The position numbers and the translations under genes were made by a program. The notes under the pieces are model-generated. The model was not told the origin of the DNA and made no database searches. It saw only the letters and a list, made by a program, of their open reading frames with translations. A stretch of 64,000 nucleotides of DNA from Pseudomonadota bacterium (GTDB taxonomy: Bacteria > Pseudomonadota > Gammaproteobacteria > Acidiferrobacterales > UBA6901), in contig JAJYEE010000011.1 in assembly GCA_021790335.1 (NCBI GenBank), positions 1-64,000 on the forward strand, given 5' to 3'. Below, one piece after another: positions 41,373 through 52,398 of the stretch. Each line of letters starts with the position of its first letter. Position 1 is the stretch's first letter.

Positions 41373-41592
41373 TGGAAAACTTCACCGGCCGGCTGGGCAC
41401 AACAGTGGAAATAGCATGCTTGTAGATCATCTGACTGACGGAATTCTTCAGCAACACAACAAACTGATCGAAAGATTCGATTTGTCCCTGCAGCTTGATC
41501 CCATTGACCAGAAAAATCGACACTGGAACCCGTTCCTTTCTCAGTACATTTAAGTAAGGGTCTTGTAGCGCCTGCCCTCTCTGCTGACTCAT
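41329..41592 (-). CDS. hfq: RNA chaperone Hfq
   Basis: [42 protein letters not shown]...VYKHAIST-type Sm2. Confidence 0.98.
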   Translation of the reverse strand: MSQQRGQALQDPYLNVLRKERVPVSIFLVNGIKLQGQIESFDQFVVLLKNSVSQMIYKHAISTVVPSRPVKFSIEHSDDNEKTPGNE

Positions 41593-41686
41593 GACAGTTC
41601 TCCTGTTCTTATCATGCGTGCCAACTTCGGCACTCTGGTTCGGATAATCCCGGGGATCCGCGCCGGGCCCAATGAAATTATACCCT

Positions 41687-42628
41687 TTAAGGCCACAAAC
41701 TTCCGGACAAATGATCGGCGACTGCACGTTCGAATCCGTTTTGACTGCTGTCAAACCACTTTATATCCCGGATGGCACGCAACCACGTCAGCTGGCGCTT
41801 CGCAAGCTGACGTGTGGAGATAATACCCCTTTCAGTCATTTCTTGGTAGTTGACATTCCCGCTCAGGTATCCCCAGACCTGGCGATAGCCCACCGTGCGC
41901 ACCGAAGGCAGTTCCGGCGACAAGTCCCCACGCCGCCACAGTGCTTCGACCTCGGCGACGAATCCCTGTTGCAACATATTATGAAAGCGCGCGGCAATGC
42001 GCCGATGCAGCTCGGTGCGCTCCGCCGGACAAGCAACCAGCCTGATCGCACGATAGGGGAAGCGCGGGAGCGGGCTCGTCGCGAATTCGCTCAGGGGCCG
42101 GCCGCTGACTTCGATCACCTCCAGGGCCCGCTGAATGCGCTGCGCGTCGTGCGGATCGATGCGTCGGGCGGCGACCGGATCGCACTGGCGCAAACGCTCA
42201 TGCAGTGCCGGCCAACCGGCACGCGTGGCCTCGCCGGCAAGCCGGCGGCGCACCGCCGGATCGGCCGAGGGCAGCGGCGACAATCCCGCCTCCAGCGCCC
42301 GAAAGTAGAACATCGTGCCACCGGCAAGCAGCGGTATGCGGCCGGCAGCGGTGACTTCGGCCATTTCCCGCAAAGCGTCAGCGCGGAACTCCGCCGCCGA
42401 ATAGGGCTGCGCCGGATCACGGATGTCAATCAGCCGATGGGCGGCGCGCGCCTGCTCCTCACGACTCGGCTTGGCGGTACCGATATCCATGCCGCGGTAC
42501 ACCTGGGAGGAATCGACGCTGATGATTTCCAGCGGCAGCCAGTCGTGCAGGGCCAGCGCGAGCCCGGTCTTGCCGGCTGCGGTCGGCCCCATAAGAAAGA
42601 TTGCCGGCGGCAAGGTCTCATAACTCAT
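41687..42628 (-). CDS. miaA: tRNA dimethylallyltransferase
   Basis: [37 protein letters not shown]. Confidence 0.97.
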   Translation of the reverse strand: MSYETLPPAIFLMGPTAAGKTGLALALHDWLPLEIISVDSSQVYRGMDIGTAKPSREEQARAAHRLIDIRDPAQPYSAAEFRADALREMAEVTAAGRIPLLAGGTMFYFRALEAGLSPLPSADPAVRRRLAGEATRAGWPALHERLRQCDPVAARRIDPHDAQRIQRALEVIEVSGRPLSEFATSPLPRFPYRAIRLVACPAERTELHRRIAARFHNMLQQGFVAEVEALWRRGDLSPELPSVRTVGYRQVWGYLSGNVNYQEMTERGIISTRQLAKRQLTWLRAIRDIKWFDSSQNGFERAVADHLSGSLWP

Positions 42629-42785
42629 GGGAAAAATTATGCCATGCATGGCCGGTTTCACAACCGCACTGCCGGCTGGCCGGCAATCGTCTATGCTTCA
42701 TAGAGGCCCCCGGCATCCGAACACGGCCGGGCGGCCGTACGCAAGCGGCGAACCGGACTGACACTACCAAGAGGCAAAGGATAAC

Positions 42786-43625
42786 GTGCAGACATCCATC
42801 GATCACTTCGTGTCCACTCTGCTGGACGACATTCGCCACAACCGGCTCAAGCTGCCGATCCTTCCGGAGGTTGCCCTCAAGGTCCGCGAAGCGGTTTCCG
42901 ATGCAAATGCCCCCGCCGCCCGCATCGCCAAGATCGTCAGCGCCGATACGGCACTGAGCGCACGCCTGATCCAGGTGGCGAACAGCCCGCTGTTCCGCGG
43001 CACCAACCGCATCGAGAGCGTACAGACTGCGATCGCACGCCTTGGGGTACCGCAGGTACGCAGCCTCGTCACCAGCCTGATCATGCAGCAGATGTACCGG
43101 ACCCAGGTGCCGACTCTCAGGCAACGCATGAAGCAGCTGTGGGAGCACAGCACCGACGTGGCCGCAATCAGTCACGCGCTGGCGCGCAAATTCACGACGC
43201 TCAAGCCCGACGAGGCGCTGCTTGCCGGCCTGGTCCACGACATCGGCGCCCTCCCCATCCTGGCGCGCGCCGAGCACGTTCCCGAGCTTGCCGGCGATCC
43301 ACGCGCCCTCGACGAAGTCATTGACAAGCTGCATGCGTCGGTGGGGCGGGTCATACTGGAGGCGTGGAAGTTTCCGCCCGAGCTGGTGGACGTCGCCGCC
43401 CAGCACGAAGACCTGATGCGCATTCCCGACAAGATCGCGTATGTCGACGTCGTGCTCGTGGCCAATCTGCACAGCTACCTCGGTACCGACCACCGCCTTA
43501 CCCGAATCGACTGGAGAACGATCCCGGCTTTCACCATCCTCGGCCTTACCCCGGATCAGAGTATCGCAGCGCTGGAAGAGGCGCGCGCCGACGTCAACGA
43601 AATGAAGAATCTGCTGGCCGCATAG
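42786..43625 (+). CDS. HDOD-domain protein
   Basis: LPILPEVALKVREAVSD...AKIVSADTALSARLIQVANSPLF...AGLVHDIGALP. Confidence 0.9.
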   Translation: MQTSIDHFVSTLLDDIRHNRLKLPILPEVALKVREAVSDANAPAARIAKIVSADTALSARLIQVANSPLFRGTNRIESVQTAIARLGVPQVRSLVTSLIMQQMYRTQVPTLRQRMKQLWEHSTDVAAISHALARKFTTLKPDEALLAGLVHDIGALPILARAEHVPELAGDPRALDEVIDKLHASVGRVILEAWKFPPELVDVAAQHEDLMRIPDKIAYVDVVLVANLHSYLGTDHRLTRIDWRTIPAFTILGLTPDQSIAALEEARADVNEMKNLLAA

Positions 43626-43639
43626 GGCCCTGCGGCGCC

Positions 43640-45172
43640 TCAGCTTCCCCCGGATTCCGGACGCATGTGCGGGAACAGGATCACGTCGCGTATGCTCGGT
43701 GAATCCGTGAACAGCATCACCAGCCGGTCGACCCCTATGCCCTCGCCGGCCGTCGGCGGCATTCCGTGCTCGAGCGCACGTATGTAGTCGGCGTCGAAAT
43801 GCATGGCTTCCTCGTCGCCGGCCTCCTTCTCCTGGACCTGTTTGCGGAAACGCTCGGCCTGGTCCTCGGCGTCGTTCAGCTCCGAGAAGCCGTTGGCGAT
43901 CTCGCGTCCGCCCACAAAGAATTCGAAGCGGTCGGTCACGGACGGATCACGGTCGTTGCGCCGCGCCAGCGGTGAGACCTCGGTCGGATAGGCCGTGATG
44001 AACGTCGGGTTCCTGAGCCTCGGCTCGACCGTTTTCTCGAAGATCTCGATCTGGACCTTGCCGAGCCCGTAACTGTCCTTGAGCGGTAGGTGCAGGCCCG
44101 CCGCGACGCACCGCGCGGCCTCCAGCGTCTCGAGATCCGCGGGTGCGACCCCGGGATTGAAGTGCAGAATCGACTCCTTGACGGTCATGCGCGCAAACGG
44201 TCTGGCAAAATCGTACTCCTCGCCCTGGTAGGACAACGTGCTCGCACCGATGACTTCGTGAGCCAGCGCACGCAGCATCTCTTCGGTCAGGTTCATCAGG
44301 TCGTGGTAATCCGCATAGGCCTGGTAGAACTCCAGCATCGTGAACTCCGGGTTGTGTCGCGTGGACAGTCCCTCGTTGCGGAAATTGCGGTTGATCTCGA
44401 AGACCTTCTCGAATCCGCCCACAACCAGGCGCTTGAGATAGAGCTCCGGCGCGATGCGCAAAAACAGCTGCATGTCGAGGGCGTGATGATGGGTGACGAA
44501 CGGCCGCGCCGTGGCGCCGCCCGGTATCGCCTGCATCATCGGTGTCTCGACCTCCATGAAGTCGCGCTCGATCAGAAAGCGGCGCAGGAAGCCGACGACA
44601 TCGGAGCGCACCCGGAAGGTCTTGCGCGCCACCTCGTTCATGATCAGGTCGAGGTAGCGCCGCCGGTAGCGTGTTTCCTGATCGGCCAGGCCGTGAAACT
44701 TCTCCGGCAGCGGCCGCAGCGCCTTGGTAAGAAGTCTCACTCCGTCGACCCTGACAGAGAGCTCCCCGGACTTGGTCTTGAACAGCACCCCCTCGGCCCC
44801 GAGGATGTCGCCGATGTCCCATTTCTTGAATTCGTCGTACGCCGCCTGCCCAAGCACGTCGCGCTGCACATAGAGCTGGATGCGGCCCGACATGTCCTGC
44901 AGATGCGCAAAGCTCGCCTTGCCCATGATGCGGCGCGTCATGAGGCGGCCCGCCACCCGCACGCGCAGCGGCTGCGCTTCGAGCGCCGCGGCGTCGTGCC
45001 CGCCGTACTCGGCGTGCAGCTCGCCCGCGACGACGTTGCGGCGGAAATCGTTGGGAAACGCCAGCCCGCGTTCACGCAGCTCCGCAAGCTTGGCACGGCG
45101 CTGGGCGATCTGGGTGTTCTCGTCCGACAGGGGTCGGGGCGTATCGTCTTCGGGAATCGCGGTCATGGTCAT
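43640..45172 (-). CDS. lysS: Lysyl-tRNA synthetase, class II
   Basis: [61 protein letters not shown]. Confidence 0.97.
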   Translation of the reverse strand: MTMTAIPEDDTPRPLSDENTQIAQRRAKLAELRERGLAFPNDFRRNVVAGELHAEYGGHDAAALEAQPLRVRVAGRLMTRRIMGKASFAHLQDMSGRIQLYVQRDVLGQAAYDEFKKWDIGDILGAEGVLFKTKSGELSVRVDGVRLLTKALRPLPEKFHGLADQETRYRRRYLDLIMNEVARKTFRVRSDVVGFLRRFLIERDFMEVETPMMQAIPGGATARPFVTHHHALDMQLFLRIAPELYLKRLVVGGFEKVFEINRNFRNEGLSTRHNPEFTMLEFYQAYADYHDLMNLTEEMLRALAHEVIGASTLSYQGEEYDFARPFARMTVKESILHFNPGVAPADLETLEAARCVAAGLHLPLKDSYGLGKVQIEIFEKTVEPRLRNPTFITAYPTEVSPLARRNDRDPSVTDRFEFFVGGREIANGFSELNDAEDQAERFRKQVQEKEAGDEEAMHFDADYIRALEHGMPPTAGEGIGVDRLVMLFTDSPSIRDVILFPHMRPESGGS

Positions 45173-45252
45173 GTGCCGGCGGCTGATGTTATGGGACAGC
45201 CCGGCAGCGGGCGTGTGCGGCGCGCACCGCAAGCAGGGTGTGGTTGCATGTC

Positions 45253-46351
45253 CTAGAGTCCGCTCTTCAGGCTGGCTTCGATGAAGCGGTCGAGGTCACC
45301 GTCGAGCACCGCCTGAGTATTCGCGATCTCCACACCGGTGCGCAAGTCCTTGATGCGCGACTGGTCGAGCACGTAGGAGCGGATCTGGCTGCCCCAGCTG
45401 ATGTCGGACTTGGTCTCCTCCAGTTTCTGCTGAGTCTCGCGTTTGCGGCGCAGCTCCGCCTCATACAGGCGTGCCTTGAGCATGGCCATCGCGGCCGAAC
45501 GGTTCTTGTGCTGGGACCGGTCGCTCTGGCACTGGACCACGATGCCGGTAGGAACATGGGTAATGCGTATGGCCGATTCGGTGCGATTCACGTGCTGGCC
45601 GCCGGCACCGCTGGCACGGTAGGTGTCTACGCGCAGATCTGCAGGATTGATATCGATGTCGATGTCTTCGTCCACCTCCGGATACACGAACACAGAGGCG
45701 AACGAGGTATGCCGCCGGTTGCCGGAATCGAACGGGGACTTGCGCACCAGGCGGTGGACACCGGTCTCCGTGCGAAGCCAGCCGTAAGCGTGGTCGGCGC
45801 TGAATTTAACGGTTGCACTCTTGATTCCGGCCACTTCACCGTCGGACTGTTCGATCAGCTCGGTACGAAAACCCCGCCGCTCGCCCCAGCGCAGGTACAT
45901 GCGCAGCAGCATCGCCGCCCAGTCCTGGGCCTCGGTTCCGCCCGAACCGGCCTGGATGTCGAGATACGCGTTGGCATGATCCATCTCACCGGAGAACATC
46001 CGCTCGAACTCAAGCTCGGCCAGCCGCCGATCGAGCCCCTCGATATCGTGCGCAACCGATGCAAGCACCGCCTCATCGCGCTCTTCGCGTGCGAGCTGCA
46101 GCAGCTCATCCGCCTCGTTGAGTCCTGCGTCGAGGCGCAGCAGGGTGGCGACCACGTTTTCCAGGCGTGCCCGTTCACGACCGAGTTCCTGCGCGCGTTC
46201 CGGACTGGACCAGATGTTCGGCTGCTCGAGCTCCCTCACCACCTCCGCCAGACGTTCCTGCTTGGCAGCGAAGTCAAAGATACCCCCTGAGCGCATCAGC
46301 ACGCTGGCGGAGATCGTCGAGTTTATGCAACAGCGGATTGATGTCTTCCAT
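45253..46351 (-). CDS. prfB: Peptide chain release factor 2 with programmed +1 frameshift
   Basis: Zero frame [25 protein letters not shown] then AGGGGGTATCTTTGAC slip site; main frame [20 protein letters not shown]...[11 protein letters not shown]...[13 protein letters not shown]. Confidence 0.95.
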
Positions 46352-46439
46352 ACGGTCTCGAGCCTTCCGCCCTGATCATTCAGTCAGCAGGGAAAATGGC
46401 AATTTAATGTTTTAAAAACAAACAATTATATATTATAAT

Positions 46440-47018
46440 TTAGGTCTTACCTGAATTTCCAGGCACGTGCACGCCGAGGACCTCGCCGATCACGCGCTTG
46501 ACCGTCTTAATCGCCTCCGGCGCTTCGATCTCCATGATGTGTTCGATGACCCAGCGGTTATCGGTAACCGCCATCACTTCCGCTGCCTTCTCGCCGAGAT
46601 AGCGCAGAAAACCGTAACCTGGACCGCCGTCCCCGAACTCAAACTCTGCGTAGTCGCGGGCACGTTCGTTGAGCGTGGCGATGAACGGCCCGACATGATC
46701 GCCGGGACCCAGAAAGTCGGCCAGATTCGAATCCATGGTTTTGGCCAGGTGCTGGCCCAGTGCATTCATGAATGTCGCGCGGTCCTGCTCGTTGAGTTGA
46801 CCATACACGATCCGGTCCGTGATCTGGAGTAAGAACGCGATGAGCTCCGTAAGCAGCGCCGTGTACTGGGCATCCGAGCTGATCCGGAATTCCTCCTTCT
46901 CCATGTGCCGGCCCACTTCGTGCGCCACACGCCAGATGGTCACACCCACGACGCTGGCACGATCCGCCAGGCTTTTCGGGCCTTTCGATCGCCACCGCGT
47001 GTTGACTCGTATCGCCAT
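46440..47018 (-). CDS. Conserved hypothetical protein
   Basis: MAIRVNTRWRSKGPKSLADRASVVGVTIWRVAHEVGRHMEKEEF...; coherent 192-aa ORF. Confidence 0.75.
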   Translation of the reverse strand: MAIRVNTRWRSKGPKSLADRASVVGVTIWRVAHEVGRHMEKEEFRISSDAQYTALLTELIAFLLQITDRIVYGQLNEQDRATFMNALGQHLAKTMDSNLADFLGPGDHVGPFIATLNERARDYAEFEFGDGGPGYGFLRYLGEKAAEVMAVTDNRWVIEHIMEIEAPEAIKTVKRVIGEVLGVHVPGNSGKT

Positions 47019-47177
47019 CGAACCTCCGCGAACTTGCAAACCGCCATTATAGAGGGATAGTCGTCGGAGCAGAAACCTCAAAGCAGCCGACGACAACCGG
47101 TTTGCGATTCGCCGCCGGCCGGCCGCTCTGATAGAGTAACGGTTGTTTGGCAAAATCACAGCGGGCAGGATTGATCC

Positions 47178-47609
47178 ATGTCGGGACTCGATATCGAAAT
47201 GGCAAGCGGAATGGCGGCATTCGAGGCCAAGGAATTTGCACGTGCGTGGCAGCTGCTCAAGCCGATTGCCGAACAGGGCGACGCGCAGGCGCAGCATCGC
47301 ATGGCCATCATGTGCCAGAACGGGCTCGGAATGGTCAAGAACGACATGATGGCGTTCAAATGGATGCAGGCCGCTGCCGATCAGGGCTACGCCCTGGCGC
47401 AGCACGGTCTCGGCTTCATGTATCTCTACGGCGAATGCGTCGAAAAGGATCCGCTCAAAGCCATCGAATGGCTGCGCCGCGCAGCCGAGCAGGGAATGAC
47501 GGGGTCACAGATGACGCTCGGGATGATCTACGAACAGGGGCTGGGCGTCGAGAAGGATGAGGCGCAGGCCCGTCGGTGGTACCAGATGGCGGAAGCAGCC
47601 GCACGCTGA
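47178..47609 (+). CDS. Sel1-repeat protein
   Basis: ADQGYALAQHGLGFMYLYGECVEKDPLKAIEWLRRAAEQGMTGSQMTLGMIYEQGLGVEKD. Confidence 0.85.
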   Translation: MSGLDIEMASGMAAFEAKEFARAWQLLKPIAEQGDAQAQHRMAIMCQNGLGMVKNDMMAFKWMQAAADQGYALAQHGLGFMYLYGECVEKDPLKAIEWLRRAAEQGMTGSQMTLGMIYEQGLGVEKDEAQARRWYQMAEAAAR

Positions 47610-47672
47610 CCGGCCCCCGCTGCTATGCTGTCCCAGGCCTGCCCGTCCTTGGGCAACCTGGCGCCGCAACCG

Positions 47673-47867
47673 TTACTTCTTTACCCAGGCCTTGAAGCCG
47701 TCGGTTTTCTGGGCAACGCCGTCATTGTAACCGGCATCGTAGGCCTCATTGACGCGCTGTTCTTCGCGCTTGGGATTGTGCAGATAGCCACATGCCCAGC
47801 CATTGACGTATTCCTTGTCCACACCGGTCTTCTCCATCTTGGTGAGGGTATCGTAGTAGACGTTAGC
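47673..47867 (-). CDS. Small conserved hypothetical protein
   Basis: MANVYYDTLTKMEKTGVDKEYVNGWACGYLHNPKREEQRVNEAYDAGYNDGVAQKTDGFKAWVKK. Confidence 0.6.
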   Translation of the reverse strand, partial: ANVYYDTLTKMEKTGVDKEYVNGWACGYLHNPKREEQRVNEAYDAGYNDGVAQKTDGFKAWVKK

Positions 47868-48226
47868 CATGAATCTCTGATCCTCTTTCAAAAAGTGTGG
47901 TTAATCGCGGCCACCATAGCGAGCCTGGGCCGATATATTACTCAGGCGGGCCGGGTTTTCAACCGCCAGCGAATGGGATTCGATCCCTGGCCTTGCCCAG
48001 TAACGGCAGAATACTTGACTCCTCCGGATCCGTGCCCGCTTCGCAGCGCTACGCGGGCCTCGCTAGCATGCGCCTTCGCACCCGCGCGGATTTGGACGTC
48101 GTTCAGCCTGCGGCGGGCGACGCAACATCGCGGAAAACCATTGCACAGCGCAGACGCAAGAGAGACATGGAGCGCCCATGGTCGCCCCGTCGACTGCGCC
48201 GGGACTACGGCCGCTATGAGCCGTGC

Positions 48227-48284
48227 GCACAGGGCCCGTGATTGCCGGCCGCAGTGCACAGGGCCCGTGATTGCCGGCCGCAGT
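48227..48284. repeat. Two tandem 29-bp direct repeats
   Basis: gcacagggcccgtgattgccggccgcagt twice, head to tail. Confidence 0.85.
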
Positions 48285-48743
48285 ACACAGATGCACCTCA
48301 ATGCGCGCCGATTGTGCGCGCCCGCGACAGTGAACGCCAAGGTTCCAAGGTGCACGTCATCGATTTTTTGCATACAATACCGCCGCTGAATGTCCCCACC
48401 CCGGCACCGGCGTACAGAACCGGCAACCGATGGCCTGATTCAGCAACGTGCAAAATGGCGAGAACGGCCGCGCCCGCCCGAGTTTCGAAACGGAATAAAC
48501 GAATTCAGGAGTTAATACACCATGTTTTGTGCAGCTCGTTCAATTTCCGATGCATGCTGGCGGCATTGTTCCGCAGCTTCGCGAGATCATGGCACGCTGC
48601 ATCCATACTCTGCGAGACGAAGGACCGTTGCGGTGCGAATCGCCCGAGTCTCGCAGCTGGCTCGAAATCCGATTGCAGACGAAATGAACCCGTCGCAGCA
48701 GCCCCTGCCGTTCCCGACCTGATCACAGAAACCAGCCGATAGC

Positions 48744-50051
48744 GTGCGCTACCGCATCATCAGCGAGCAGGCCGACCGGACAGTCCGATGGCTGGCCGTG
48801 GCCTTGGTATTCGCCATTCCCATCTCCACGGCCTTGGATGGGGTCCTGCTTGCGCTGATCCTGCTGCTGTGGCTAGCGAGTGCCGGATACCGGGAGAAGC
48901 TGCACAACATCCGCCACAATCCGGTGGCGCGCGCAGCACTAGCCTTGCTCGCCATGATCGCTATCGGCACTCTCTATGGCAGCGGTTCGCTTACCGAAAC
49001 GCTGAATTACGGCGGTAAATACGCCAGCCTACTATACCTAATCCTGTTGATCCCACTGTTTCGCGACGAGCGGACTCGCCGCCATGGGATGGCGGCATTC
49101 ATCGCTGCGATGCTGCTGACGCTGGCTCTGTCCTATCTGTTGGCATTGCGGCTGCTGCCTGTCGGCAACTGGATGTGGGGCACACCGACCGACGCGGCGA
49201 TATTCAAGGACCACATTACACAAAATATCCTCATGGCCTACCTGGCGTTCGTGTGCGCTATGAACGCGAGAGCGGCACCGACGCTGCGCGCGCGAATCAT
49301 CTGGTGGACGCTCGTGGCCCTGGCAGTCTTCGACGTACTGTTCCTGGTCCAGGGACGCAGCGGGTACCTCGTCCTCGCGCTGCTGATCCCCTACTTTCTT
49401 TATGAATGGCGGCGATGGCAGGGACTCGCCATTGCCGCTGTGGTCACTGTTCTGCTCGGGAGTGTCGGCTATCTCGCCTCCACCACGATGCACGTCCGCG
49501 TGAACGAGGCGGTGAATGAATATATCGGCTGGCGTCACGGTCACGACAAGGGGACACCCATCGGTCTGCGCATGGGCTTCTATCAGAACAGCCTCGCCAT
49601 CATCCGTAAGCATCCGGTCTTCGGTGTAGGTACCGGCGGCTTCGTGCACGCTTATGCGAAACAGGTCAAGGGAACCAGCTTTCCGATGACGACAAACCCC
49701 CACAACCAGTTCCTACTCACTGCCATCGAGCTCGGGGTAATAGGCCTCGTGCTGTTGTTGTACCTATTCTATACGCAATGGCATGCCGCACGGATGCTGA
49801 CTCCCCGGGACCGCGTGCTCGCTCGTGCCCTAATCCTGACAATTGCATCTGGCAGCCTGGTGAACTCGCTGCTCATCGACCAGACAGAACGCTTGTTCTT
49901 CGAACTGCTCAGCGCACTATTGTACGGAGGACTCGTGTCCACGGCCGCCTCATTGCCGCACTGCACTGGAGACAGCGCGCCGCTGAAAAAACGAAAGTCG
50001 AATGATAGTAGCGTTATTGACTTTATTTCGTCGTCGAACGGCCAGGGCTAG
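48744..50051 (+). CDS. O-antigen ligase family protein
   Basis: About 10 TM; VFGVGTGGFVHAYAKQV...NPHNQFLLTAIELGVIGLVLLLYLF. Confidence 0.85.
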   Translation: MRYRIISEQADRTVRWLAVALVFAIPISTALDGVLLALILLLWLASAGYREKLHNIRHNPVARAALALLAMIAIGTLYGSGSLTETLNYGGKYASLLYLILLIPLFRDERTRRHGMAAFIAAMLLTLALSYLLALRLLPVGNWMWGTPTDAAIFKDHITQNILMAYLAFVCAMNARAAPTLRARIIWWTLVALAVFDVLFLVQGRSGYLVLALLIPYFLYEWRRWQGLAIAAVVTVLLGSVGYLASTTMHVRVNEAVNEYIGWRHGHDKGTPIGLRMGFYQNSLAIIRKHPVFGVGTGGFVHAYAKQVKGTSFPMTTNPHNQFLLTAIELGVIGLVLLLYLFYTQWHAARMLTPRDRVLARALILTIASGSLVNSLLIDQTERLFFELLSALLYGGLVSTAASLPHCTGDSAPLKKRKSNDSSVIDFISSSNGQG

Positions 50052-50130
50052 TATTGCCTTTACTCTGGAACTCGGACTTGGCAAAGGTCCTGGTAACCGC
50101 CCCGAAAGCAACAATGCACCCTGAACTCCC

Positions 50131-51123
50131 ATGTCGCTACGAACCCTGACCGGAGCTGACTGCGCCAACCGCTTTTCAGTTATCGTCGTCAATTACAACG
50201 GCGGCGGAATGTTGGCGGCATGTCTGCGCTCAGTTCTGGAACAAGGCATACCTGCAGGAAGAATCGTGATTGTCGACAACGGCAGCCATGATGATTCCCT
50301 GAACCTTGCAGAACAGGCGGCGCCTGGCATACGTTTAATCGGCAACACTTGCAACGCAGGATTTGCCCGCGCCGTCAATCAGGGGCTGGACCTAGCCAGT
50401 GGCGAATTTGTGTTGCTGCTCAACAACGATGCGCAGCTAGTGGCGAACAGTCTATGCGCCTTCGCCGAGGTCTTCGACCAAATTCCCGCGCTCCTCATCG
50501 CCGGAGGCCAGCTGTATTACCCGGACGGGCGCCCACAAAACGCGATCGCGGCGATACCGAGCCTTACTGGTGAGCTGCTGCCGAAATTCCTGCTGAAATG
50601 GCTCATGCCGCAGCAGTTATACGGCAAGTCGCAATCGAACCGCCCGGCACCAGTAGAGAGCGTCATCGGCGCCTGCTTGGCACTGCGCCGCACCGAGCTC
50701 GCGCACCTGGGGAAATTAGACGAGGACTATTTCTTTTTTCTGGAAGAAACCGAGTGGTGCCAACGCGCCAGGCGACTCGGTTATCAGGTCTACCACGTGC
50801 CGGCGGCGCACGCCTTGCACGCACAGGGGCAAACTGCCAATCGCTTTCACAGCGCAGCCCGAATCGAGTTTCAGCGCTCAAAACTGACTTTTTTCCGAAA
50901 AACACAAGGCCGGGCGGCTTACCTTATCGTTTCGGTGGTTCTGCCGATCAAGGCGCTGGTAAATGCGGTCTCCAACAGCCTGGCCTGCATTTTTACCTTG
51001 TGCCTGCTGCGTCGCCAGCGTACCCGCGCGCTCGGCTACTGGCGCATCGTGCTTTGGCATGGTCTCGGCCGGCCCAAAGATTGGGGGTTACCGGATAAGT
51101 GCCCGCGCCTGACAGATCGCTGA
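50131..51123 (+). CDS. Family 2 glycosyltransferase
   Basis: FSVIVVNYNGGGMLAACLRSVLEQ...IVDNGSHDDSL...LLLNNDAQL. Confidence 0.92.
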   Translation: MSLRTLTGADCANRFSVIVVNYNGGGMLAACLRSVLEQGIPAGRIVIVDNGSHDDSLNLAEQAAPGIRLIGNTCNAGFARAVNQGLDLASGEFVLLLNNDAQLVANSLCAFAEVFDQIPALLIAGGQLYYPDGRPQNAIAAIPSLTGELLPKFLLKWLMPQQLYGKSQSNRPAPVESVIGACLALRRTELAHLGKLDEDYFFFLEETEWCQRARRLGYQVYHVPAAHALHAQGQTANRFHSAARIEFQRSKLTFFRKTQGRAAYLIVSVVLPIKALVNAVSNSLACIFTLCLLRRQRTRALGYWRIVLWHGLGRPKDWGLPDKCPRLTDR

Positions 51124-51601
51124 ACACACACAGACTAGATTGAATCGGTGACCCTTACGTCATTCTATTGATGCATCGGCCGAATGCCCGACCAGCCTGC
51201 AAAATGGCAGATTACGTTCGAATTGCTCCAACAGCGTCCGGAAACCACGCACGGCAACAGAGATTTGAATCAACAGCGCACACCAATTTCTCCAGATCGG
51301 TCGAGGACCGTCCCATCGGCGGATGGGACGCATGGAAATCCATCTCATCACCGATGACGGCGTAACTCATGCAGCGGGTGATAATCCGGAATACGATATT
51401 CTGGCGATACGCACGAGATGAATCATCATATCTGGTGACAGTGCCACCCAACGTTTCAAAACTTGTCGCGATATCAAGCTATTTTTGATAATTTCCGGAC
51501 GGAGGCTCGAGAGAACTGGGACTTTTTAGTGACCTGCTCAGACAGCCACAGCTTGGTCTAAACTTGCCCATTCTCCCTGATAGCAAAGCGGAACCACTGC
51601 C

Positions 51602-52393
51602 ATGACAGACCTGAGCGTCGCCTATATCACCTATAATGCCGCCCGTTGTTTTGCCGACAGCTTGGCGAGCATTGCCGGTCTGACCGACGACATCGTGGTC
51701 GTGGATTCCGGCAGCACCGACGACACGCTTGCCATCGCTGCCCAGTACAGTGCGCGCACTCAGGTGCGCGAATGGCCGGGTTTCGGGCCGCAGAAACAAT
51801 TTGCTGCCGAGCAGGCGCGCCATGGCTGGGTATTGGTTCTGGACGCCGATGAAATATTGCTGCCCCAGGCCGTTACGGCAATCAAACAGGCGTTTCTCGC
51901 AGACGACTTGCCCGCCGGCTTTCTGCTGCCGCGGTACAATTTCTTTCACGGTAAGCGCATTCGCTTCGGCGACTGGGGCAAAGACAGGGTACTGCGCCTT
52001 GTCGACCAGCGGCGCGGTCGGTTTTCGGACGATGCAGTCCATGAGCACTGGATCACTGACGGACCGGTCCGCCGGCTCAATGCCCCAATCGGTCACTATT
52101 CCTTTGAAAATTATCAGTCCATGCTAGCCAAGCTAGATCGCTACTCTGACCTGAATGCGCGCAGCCTGCTGGCACGCGGCCGCACTGTAGGTCGGCATGA
52201 ACCCATCCTGCACGCGTTCGCAGCTTTTCTTAAAGGATATGTCTTGCGCCTCGGATTCTTGGATGGCAACGATGGTGCCGGCATTGCTCTCACCACTGCC
52301 TTGGGCTCATTCATGAAATACGCCAAGACGCTGGAATTACAGCAGGCGTCGCCTTCGAAAACGCCCGCCGCGCCTTGCAAGCACAAACCGTAG
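51602..52393 (+). CDS. Family 2 glycosyltransferase (WaaE-like)
   Basis: LSVAYITYNAARCFADSLASIAGLTDDIVVVDSGSTDDTLAIA...VLVLDADEIL. Confidence 0.92.
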   Translation: MTDLSVAYITYNAARCFADSLASIAGLTDDIVVVDSGSTDDTLAIAAQYSARTQVREWPGFGPQKQFAAEQARHGWVLVLDADEILLPQAVTAIKQAFLADDLPAGFLLPRYNFFHGKRIRFGDWGKDRVLRLVDQRRGRFSDDAVHEHWITDGPVRRLNAPIGHYSFENYQSMLAKLDRYSDLNARSLLARGRTVGRHEPILHAFAAFLKGYVLRLGFLDGNDGAGIALTTALGSFMKYAKTLELQQASPSKTPAAPCKHKP

Positions 52394-52398
52394 CTCAC

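Noticed and set aside
46274-46276. In-frame TGA near the prfB start as evidence for a pseudogene
   Set aside because: It is the classic RF2 programmed frameshift site with SD-like sequence and CTTTGAC.
47930-48000. GGGATTCGATCCC as a tRNA T-arm
   Set aside because: No matching acceptor, D or anticodon arms could be placed around it.
48227-48284. Two identical 29-bp units as a possible CRISPR array
   Set aside because: Units are head to tail with no spacers and no third copy or cas gene; a simple tandem duplication.
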